A stretch of DNA of 13,922 nt from contig JAOPZD010000557.1 of NCBI GenBank assembly GCA_025964295.1, positions 1-13,922 of the forward strand, written 5' to 3'. Source of the stretch: Conexibacter sp. (GTDB taxonomy: Bacteria > Actinomycetota > Thermoleophilia > Solirubrobacterales > Solirubrobacteraceae). Positions 8,771 through 13,922 of this stretch are shown here, piece after piece; within the stretch, counting starts at the first letter, position 1, and the number at the start of each line of letters is the position of its first letter. The notes below the pieces were generated by a model. It ran no database searches. It saw only the letters and a program-made list of their open reading frames with translations, and was not told where the DNA came from. Both the position numbers and the translations under genes were made by a program.

Positions 8771-8776
8771 CAGGGC

Positions 8777-9667
8777 GTGACCGCCGCCGCCGACCTCGAC
8801 CTGCCGCTCGTCGCCAGCGGCAAGGTCCGCGAGATCTACGACCTGGGCGACCGCCTCCTGCTGGTCGCCTCCGACCGCATCTCCACGTATGACGTGGTGC
8901 ACCCGAACGGGATCCCGGACAAGGGCAACGTGCTCACCGGCATCTCCGCGTTCTGGTTCAACAAGACGGGGCACATCGTCCCCAACCACTACATCTCGGC
9001 CACCGAGGGCGTGCCCGACGAGGTGCGCGGCCGCGCGATGGCCGTGCAGAAGCTGAAGATGCTGCCGGTCGAGTGCGTCGTGCGCGGCTACATCACCGGC
9101 TCGGGCTGGAAGGACTACCAGGCCACGGGCAAGGTCTCGGGCATCGAGCTGCCGCCCGGCCTGCGCGAGTCCCAGAAGCTGCCGACGCCGATCTTCACCC
9201 CGTCGACCAAGGCCGACGAGGGCCACGACGAGGCCATCGACATCGACCAGGCCGGCGAGATCCTCGGCGACCGCGAGCTGGCGGGCCGCCTGCGCGACGT
9301 GTCGATCGCGCTGTACTCCTTCGCCACCGACCTCGCCGCGCAGCGCGGCGTGATCCTGGCCGACACGAAGTTCGAGTTCGGCGTCAACAGCGCCGGCGAG
9401 CTGATCCTCGGCGACGAGGCGCTCACGCCGGACTCCTCCCGCTACTGGCCGGTCGAGGGCTATGAGCCGGGCCACGGCCAGCCGTCGTTCGACAAGCAGT
9501 ACGTCCGCGACTGGGCGTCGTCGACCGGCTGGGACAAGGCGCCGCCCGCGCCGGAGGTGCCCGCCGACGTCGTCGCCGGCACCCGCGCCAAGTACATCGA
9601 GGCCTACGAGCTGATCACCGGCGAGCCGTTCGACGCCTGGATCGCGCGGACGGCGGCCTCGGCGTGA
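8777..9667 (+). CDS. purC: SAICAR synthetase
   Basis: 296 residues, matching the longer (yeast Ade1-like, actinobacterial) form rather than the ~237-residue E. coli form. It joins aspartate to CAIR using ATP, producing SAICAR, the substrate of PurB. Motifs in order: [12 protein letters not shown] (ATP-binding, 14-25), [10 protein letters not shown] (32-41), [13 protein letters not shown] (102-114), [12 protein letters not shown] (141-152), ADTKFEFG (195-202), and [14 protein letters not shown] (212-225). All are intact. The start is GTG 8777, which gives the expected distance to the first motif; no ribosome-binding site precedes it. It heads a run of four overlapping genes, and its TGA overlaps the purS GTG (GTGA). 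It is separated from purD-purE-purB by the MFS/tetR pair. Confidence 0.97.
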   Translation: MTAAADLDLPLVASGKVREIYDLGDRLLLVASDRISTYDVVHPNGIPDKGNVLTGISAFWFNKTGHIVPNHYISATEGVPDEVRGRAMAVQKLKMLPVECVVRGYITGSGWKDYQATGKVSGIELPPGLRESQKLPTPIFTPSTKADEGHDEAIDIDQAGEILGDRELAGRLRDVSIALYSFATDLAAQRGVILADTKFEFGVNSAGELILGDEALTPDSSRYWPVEGYEPGHGQPSFDKQYVRDWASSTGWDKAPPAPEVPADVVAGTRAKYIEAYELITGEPFDAWIARTAASA

Positions 9668-9894
9668 GGGCCCGCGTCCTGATCCGCCCCAAGGCGGGGA
9701 TCCTCGACCCGCAGGGCGTCGCCGTCGAGCGCGCGCTGCCGGCGCTCGGCTTCGCGGGCGTCGCCAACGTCCACGTCGGCCGCCTGGTCGAGCTCGACGT
9801 CGAGGACGAGGCCCAGCTGGACGACATGTGCCGCAAGCTGCTGGCCAACCCGCTGATCGAGGACTACGAGATCCAGGCGGTCACCGCCTCGTGA
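9664..9894 (+). CDS. purS: FGAM synthase subunit PurS
   Basis: 76 residues, near the usual ~80. PurS is a small ferredoxin-like dimer that bridges PurQ and PurL in the three-part FGAM synthase of Gram-positive bacteria and archaea. Matching features are the opening strand [17 protein letters not shown], the LGF...[11 protein letters not shown] segment and [12 protein letters not shown] near the end. The GTG 9664 start overlaps the purC stop and the TGA overlaps the purQ GTG start, so translation is probably coupled on both sides and subunit ratios kept close. Confidence 0.95.
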   Translation: MRARVLIRPKAGILDPQGVAVERALPALGFAGVANVHVGRLVELDVEDEAQLDDMCRKLLANPLIEDYEIQAVTAS

Positions 9895-10538
9895 GGCTCG
9901 GCGTCATCACGTTCCCGGGCACCTGCGACGACGTCGACGCGCGCCTCGCGGTCGGCAGGGTCGCCGAGGCGGTGGCGCTGTGGCACGGCGACGGCGACCT
10001 GCAGGGCGTCGACGGCGTGGTCGTCCCGGGCGGCTTCTCCTACGGCGACTACCTGCGCGCGGGCGCCATCGCGCGCTTCTCGCCGGTGATGGAGTCGGTC
10101 ATCCGCTTCGCCGAGGCCGGCGGCCCGGTCCTCGGCATCTGCAACGGCTTCCAGATCCTCTGCGAGGCCGGCCTGCTGCCGGGCGCGCTGCTGCCCAACA
10201 AGGACCTCCGCTTCGTCTGCCGCCAGGTCGACCTCGAGGTCCAGACGACGGCGACGCCGTTCACCTCCACCTGCGAGGTCGGGCAGCGCCTGTCGATCCC
10301 GGCCAAGCACCAGACCGGCTGCTTCTTCGGCGACGTGCCGGCCGAGCAGGTCGTGCTGCGCTACGCCGAGGGCCACAACTTCAACGGGTCCCAGGACGAC
10401 GTCGCCGGCGTCGTCAACGCCGCGGGCAACGTGATGGGGTTGATGCCGCACCCCGAGCACGCGGTGGACGTCCTGACCGGCGGCTCGGCCGACGGGCTCA
10501 AGCTGTTCGAGGGGATGGCCCGTGTCGCCGTCGCCTGA
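9891..10538 (+). CDS. purQ: FGAM synthase glutaminase subunit PurQ
   Basis: 215 residues. This class I glutamine amidotransferase releases ammonia from glutamine and passes it to PurL. The start is GTG 9891, overlapping the purS stop, and gives the conserved N-terminus [13 protein letters not shown]. Motifs: [15 protein letters not shown] (oxyanion region, 44-58), nucleophile elbow GICNGFQ with Cys84, and the His187/Glu189 pair in MPHPEH. The catalytic triad is complete. One block differs from the usual IPIAHGEG: here [11 protein letters not shown] (136-146), with a shortened segment before the FNGS motif. The reading frame is intact. It ends with a 17-bp overlap into purL. Confidence 0.96.
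   Translation: MRLGVITFPGTCDDVDARLAVGRVAEAVALWHGDGDLQGVDGVVVPGGFSYGDYLRAGAIARFSPVMESVIRFAEAGGPVLGICNGFQILCEAGLLPGALLPNKDLRFVCRQVDLEVQTTATPFTSTCEVGQRLSIPAKHQTGCFFGDVPAEQVVLRYAEGHNFNGSQDDVAGVVNAAGNVMGLMPHPEHAVDVLTGGSADGLKLFEGMARVAVA
10509..10514 (+). promoter_or_regulatory. Ribosome-binding site of purL inside purQ
   Basis: GAGGGG lies seven bases before GTG 10522, within the purQ coding sequence. It fixes the purL start and the 17-bp gene overlap. Confidence 0.6.
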
Positions 10539-12759
10539 GGCCGAGATCGCGGGCACGGTCGTCGCGCCCGGCATCGAGCAGGCGGTCGCGCTGGGGCTCA
10601 CGCGCGACGAGTACGCCATGGTCGTGCAGGAGCTGGACGGCCGCGAGCCCAACGAGGTCGAGCTCGCGATGTTCTCGCTGCTGTGGAGCGAGCACTGCGC
10701 CTACAAGCACTCCAAGAAGCTGCTGCGCACGCTGCCCACCGAGGGCCCGGCGGTCGTCATGGGCCCGGGCGAGAACGCCGGCGCCGTCGACGTCGGCGAC
10801 GGCTGGGCGGTGGCCTTCAAGGTCGAGTCCCACAACCACCCGAGCGCCGTCGAGCCCTTCCAGGGCGCCGCGACCGGCGTCGGCGGGATCCTGCGCGACA
10901 TCTTCGCGCTGGGCGCGCGGCCGATCGCGATCCTCGACTCGCTGCGCTTCGGCGAGCCGGACTCCGAGCGCTCGCGCTACCTGCTGGATCGCGCCGTGGC
11001 CGGCATCGGCCACTACGGCAACTCGATCGGCGTGCCGACCGTCGGCGGCGAGGTCGTCTTCGAGGCGCCCTCTGAGACCAACTGCCTGGTCAACGCCATG
11101 GCCATCGGCCTGGCGCGCACCGACGACATGGTGCGCAGCGCGGCCGCGGGCGTCGGCAACGTCCTGGTGCTCTTCGGCGCGTCCACCGGCCGCGACGGGA
11201 TCGGCGGCGCGTCGGTGCTGGCGTCGACCGAGCTCGACGTCGCCGACGAGTCCAAGCGCCCGTCGGTGCAGGTCGGCGACCCGTTCGAGGAGTCCAAGCT
11301 CCTGGAGTGCTCGCTCGAGCTGCTGGATCACGGGCTCCTGGTGGCCTTGCAGGACCTCGGCGCCGCGGGCCTGACGTCCGCCGCGTCGGAGATGGCGGCC
11401 AAGGGCGAGGTCGGCCTCGACCTCGACGTCGCCAAGGTCCCGCTGCGCGAGGCCGACATGGAGCCGTTCGAGATCATGGTGTCGGAGTCCCAGGAGCGCA
11501 TGCTCTGCGTCTGCACGCCCGACAAGGTGGACGCGGTCCTGGCGCTGTGTGAGAAGTGGGAGGTCAACGGCACCGCGATCGGCACGGTGACCGAGGGCAA
11601 CCGCTTCCGGATCCTGCGCGGCGACGAGGTCGTCGGCGACATGCCGGTCACCGGCCTGGTCGACGACGCGCCGCTGTACGACCTGGCGCCCGAGAAGCCG
11701 GCGGCCGGCCTGTACCCGGCGCCCGCCGCGACGCTCGGCTTCGAGGCCGACGTGCGCGAGGCGCTGATCGCGCTGCTGTCGTCGCCGAACCTCGCCTCGC
11801 GCCGCCCGCTGTTCGAGCAGTACGACCCAATCGTGCAGTCGCGCACGGTGCGCCGGCCCGAGGAGGCCGACGCGGCCGTCCTGTACTTGTATGACATGGG
11901 CGAGGGCGCGCCGTCGATCGCCGCATCGATCGACGGCAACGGCCGCAAGGTCGCCGCCGACCCCTACTGGGGCACGGTCGGCAACGTCCTGGAGTGCGCC
12001 GCGAACCTGGCGTGCGTGGGCGCGCTCCCCTTGGGGACGACGAACAACCTCAACTTCGGCAACCCCGAGAAGCCCCACATCGCCTGGCAGCTGACCGAGG
12101 CCGTCCGCGGCCTCGGCGACGCCTGCCGCGCGCTGGAGGCGCCGATCGTGGGCGGCAACGTGTCGCTCTACAACGAGGGCGCCGACGGCCCGATCTACCC
12201 GACGCCGGTCGTCGGGATGGTCGGGATCCTGCCCGACGCCACGCGCGCCGGCCGCCTCGGCTTCGCCCGCGAGGGCGACGCGATCGCGCTCGCCGGCTGG
12301 CCCGGCGATCCGGCGCTGGACGCGGGCGAGCTGGCCAAGCTGCGCGGCGAGGCGCTGCCGGACGGGCTGCCAGAGATCGACATCGCCCAGGTCGCCGCCA
12401 CGCTGGACGCCGTCCGCGAGGCGGTTCGCTCGGGCGAGCTGTCCAGCGCGCACGACATCGCCGAGGGCGGGTTCCTCGTCGCCGTCGCGGAGTCCGCGCT
12501 GGCCGGCGGCCTCGGGGCGGCGCTGGACCTCGGCGACGTCGACGACGTCTGGACGACGCTCTTCGGCGAGCGCGCCGGCGGCTTCGTCCTCTCCGGCCCG
12601 CGCGACGTCCTCGAGCGCCTCGGCGAGCAGATCCCCGTCGAGGTCCTCGGCACCGTCGGCGGCGAGCACGTCGAGATCGCCGTCTCCGACCTCGGCGAGC
12701 GCTGGGGCCTGGCGGAGCTGCGCGAGGCGAGCAGCGCCCTGGCGCCGCTGTTCCCCTAG
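10522..12759 (+). CDS. purL: FGAM synthase large subunit PurL (small form)
   Basis: 745 residues, normal for the small PurL that works with PurS and PurQ, unlike the ~1300-residue fused enzyme of E. coli. It converts FGAR, ATP and ammonia to FGAM. Visible motifs: [16 protein letters not shown] (51-66), [22 protein letters not shown] (residues 101-122, key SHNHPS and GAATG), [33 protein letters not shown] and VSESQERML in the first half, then the second pseudo-symmetric half with [32 protein letters not shown] and [11 protein letters not shown]. Nothing is missing. GTG 10522 is supported by GAGGGG. It is the last gene of the run; a hairpin starts two bases after the stop. Confidence 0.97.
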   Translation: MSPSPEAEIAGTVVAPGIEQAVALGLTRDEYAMVVQELDGREPNEVELAMFSLLWSEHCAYKHSKKLLRTLPTEGPAVVMGPGENAGAVDVGDGWAVAFKVESHNHPSAVEPFQGAATGVGGILRDIFALGARPIAILDSLRFGEPDSERSRYLLDRAVAGIGHYGNSIGVPTVGGEVVFEAPSETNCLVNAMAIGLARTDDMVRSAAAGVGNVLVLFGASTGRDGIGGASVLASTELDVADESKRPSVQVGDPFEESKLLECSLELLDHGLLVALQDLGAAGLTSAASEMAAKGEVGLDLDVAKVPLREADMEPFEIMVSESQERMLCVCTPDKVDAVLALCEKWEVNGTAIGTVTEGNRFRILRGDEVVGDMPVTGLVDDAPLYDLAPEKPAAGLYPAPAATLGFEADVREALIALLSSPNLASRRPLFEQYDPIVQSRTVRRPEEADAAVLYLYDMGEGAPSIAASIDGNGRKVAADPYWGTVGNVLECAANLACVGALPLGTTNNLNFGNPEKPHIAWQLTEAVRGLGDACRALEAPIVGGNVSLYNEGADGPIYPTPVVGMVGILPDATRAGRLGFAREGDAIALAGWPGDPALDAGELAKLRGEALPDGLPEIDIAQVAATLDAVREAVRSGELSSAHDIAEGGFLVAVAESALAGGLGAALDLGDVDDVWTTLFGERAGGFVLSGPRDVLERLGEQIPVEVLGTVGGEHVEIAVSDLGERWGLAELREASSALAPLFP

Positions 12760-12760
12760 C

Positions 12761-12792
12761 GGCCGCCTCACGGCGCGTCGGGGAGCGCGGCC
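12761..12792 (+). terminator. Possible hairpin terminator after purL
   Basis: GGCCGCCTC (12761-12769) can pair with GAG-C-GCGGCC (12783-12792), 9 bp with one bulged C and a 13-nt loop. It begins two bases after the purL stop. There is no T-run, and chance pairing is likely enough in this composition to keep confidence low. Confidence 0.35.
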
Positions 12793-12825
12793 CGGCCACC
12801 CGTCCAGGGTGTCCGAGGGCAGACG

Positions 12826-12831
12826 TATGGT
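12826..12831 (+). promoter_or_regulatory. Candidate -10 box of the Vgb-like gene
   Basis: TATGGT ends six bases before ATG 12838, the same arrangement as at purC. No Shine-Dalgarno precedes the ATG, which fits a leaderless mRNA with its own promoter separate from purL. Confidence 0.4.
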
Positions 12832-12837
12832 GGGCCG

Positions 12838-13922
12838 ATGCTCAGGATCACCGCCACGGTCGTGGCGACGGCGCTCTTGGCCCTCGCCCCGGCGGCATGG
12901 GCCGAAGACGGCCCGCTGACCGAGTTCGCGCTGCCCACGGGCGCCAGCAACCCGACCGCGATCACCGTCGGGCCGGACGGCGCCCTGTGGTTCACCGAGG
13001 CCTCGAGCAACAAGATCGGGCGCATCACGACGGCCGGGGCGATCAGCGAGTTCCCGCTGCCGACCGCCAACGCGCAGCCCAACGGCATCATCGCGGGCGC
13101 CGACGGCAACCTCTGGTTCACCGAGACCAACACGAGCAAGATCGGCCGGATGACCCCCGCCGGCGCGCTCAGCGAGTTCGCCACGCCCACGGCCGCCAGC
13201 CAGCCGATGGGCATCACGCTGGGCGGCGACGGCAACGTGTGGTTCACGGAGTACGGCGCCTCGAAGGTCGCGCGCATCACCCCGGCGGGCGTGATCACCG
13301 AGTTCAGCACGCTCTTCGGGAGCGACGGCCCGCTGTACATCACGCCCTCGCCGGGCAACATGGATCAGGTCTGGTACAGCGCCGGCGTGGGCAACCACTT
13401 CGGCTTCCAGGGCCTGACCAGCGGCGTTGCGGGGGAGACCACGCTCTCGGCCCCGACCGGCAGCCCCGGCGGCACGCCCGGCTCGACGCCGACCGGCATC
13501 GTGGCCGGCGCCGACGGCGCCTACCACGCGATCGCCACGGCCAAGAGCGGCGGCGCCGGGAGCCTGATCCCCACGCTCGTCCGCCTGCCGCAGCTCTTCG
13601 GGACGTTCACCGACGTCTCGTCGCTCATGAGCACCGGCAGCCAGCTCGCGGCCGATCCGTCCGGCGGCTTCTGGTACGTCGCCTACAGCGGGATGCTCGT
13701 GCGCGAGCTGAACGACGGCGTCTACACCGACCAGGTGTCGTTGACCGGCGGCGTGCACGAGACGTGCTACAGCGCGTCCAACGCCCGCGCGTGCCCGCTC
13801 AACGGCGTGGTGCTTGGTCCCGACAAGGCCGTCTGGTTCACCGACCACGCCAACAACGCGATCGGCCGCTTCCCGTCGAGCTACGTCCCCGCGCCGCCGC
13901 CCGTGGCCGGCCCCGCCGGCCC
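12838..13922 (+). CDS. Secreted Vgb-like beta-propeller protein (3' end outside window)
   Basis: An open frame of 361 residues from ATG 12838 to the window end. Residues 1-22 are a Sec signal peptide (MLRITATVVATALLALAPAA, then WA) with an AWA-ED cleavage site. Residues 29-154 are three clear 42-residue repeats of the form EF-LPT--S-P-GI--G-DG-LWFTE---SKIGRITPAG--S, each one propeller blade of the virginiamycin B lyase/SMP-30-like type. A diverged region follows, then a last blade with VVLGPDKAVWFTDHANNAIGRF near residue 340 (key WFTDH and IGR). A Pro/Ala-rich stretch at the end (VPAPPPVAGPAG) looks like a linker to another domain outside the window. Vgb itself is a cytoplasmic resistance enzyme; export here and diverged blades argue that the lyase name would be wrong. 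A binding or cell-surface role is possible but not shown. Confidence 0.88.
   Translation, partial: MLRITATVVATALLALAPAAWAEDGPLTEFALPTGASNPTAITVGPDGALWFTEASSNKIGRITTAGAISEFPLPTANAQPNGIIAGADGNLWFTETNTSKIGRMTPAGALSEFATPTAASQPMGITLGGDGNVWFTEYGASKVARITPAGVITEFSTLFGSDGPLYITPSPGNMDQVWYSAGVGNHFGFQGLTSGVAGETTLSAPTGSPGGTPGSTPTGIVAGADGAYHAIATAKSGGAGSLIPTLVRLPQLFGTFTDVSSLMSTGSQLAADPSGGFWYVAYSGMLVRELNDGVYTDQVSLTGGVHETCYSASNARACPLNGVVLGPDKAVWFTDHANNAIGRFPSSYVPAPPPVAGPAG
12922..13299 (+). repeat. Three tandem 126-bp coding repeats (propeller blades)
   Basis: Units 12922-13047, 13048-13173 and 13174-13299 each encode a 42-residue blade with exactly equal length and no gaps. Shared positions include EF at the start, (V/A/G)DG, WFTE, SK(I/V) and AG near the end. 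A fourth unit starts at 13300 but has diverged. Confidence 0.8.

Noticed and set aside
8571..8776. Small protein gene in the tetR-purC gap (short frame starting at 8632)
   Set aside because: The frame continues out of phase into purC, has no ribosome-binding site and a low-complexity product rich in Arg, His and Pro.
10498..13848. A 1116-codon open frame on the minus strand opposite purL and the Vgb-like gene
   Set aside because: It is antisense to PurL, which has all its family motifs, and its product is low-complexity Arg/Ala/Gly/Val/Asp. Such long shadow frames are expected where third codon positions are nearly all G or C.
12838..13922. Naming the gene vgb (streptogramin B lyase)
   Set aside because: It is exported, has diverged blades and is cut by the window end; only the propeller fold is supported.

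Overview
The window is very GC-rich, gene-dense bacterial DNA with almost no intergenic space, many GTG starts and stop/start overlaps. The protein types (small PurL with separate PurS and PurQ, actinobacterial-type ClpB, GYD protein, TetR/DHA2 pair) suggest an actinobacterium, most likely of the class Thermoleophilia (Solirubrobacterales-like). The lineage is an inference from overall character, not from a marker gene.

Layout: (1) positions 1-1308, the 3' half of clpB (+). (2) 1305-2851 on the minus strand, a secreted Ig-like protein followed by an orphan YlmA/ModF-like ABC ATPase, convergent with clpB. (3) 2905-6287 (+), a GYD-domain protein and then purD-purE-purB, with the pur genes joined by 4-bp overlaps. 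(4) 6284-8570, a divergent pair: a DHA2-type MFS exporter (-) and a TetR regulator (+), separated by four palindromic operators spaced by multiples of 11 bp. (5) 8571-8776, a 206-bp gap with three hairpins and a -10-like box next to the purC start. (6) 8777-12759 (+), purC-purS-purQ-purL, all overlapping. (7) 12838 to the end (+), the 5' part of a secreted Vgb-like beta-propeller protein.

Seven de novo purine genes are present: GAR synthetase, the PurE step, adenylosuccinate lyase, SAICAR synthetase, and the three-part FGAM synthase PurS/PurQ/PurL. They form one cluster that appears to be split by the efflux/regulator pair. purF, purN or purT, purM, purK and purH are not in the window.

The observations most worth following are the helically phased operator array between the MFS and tetR genes; a PurE that has lost a conserved class I histidine and has no purK beside it; and a recurring -10-like box six or seven bases before three start codons, which suggests leaderless transcripts. 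I see no new multi-gene system, rRNA, tRNA, CRISPR array or insertion sequence.
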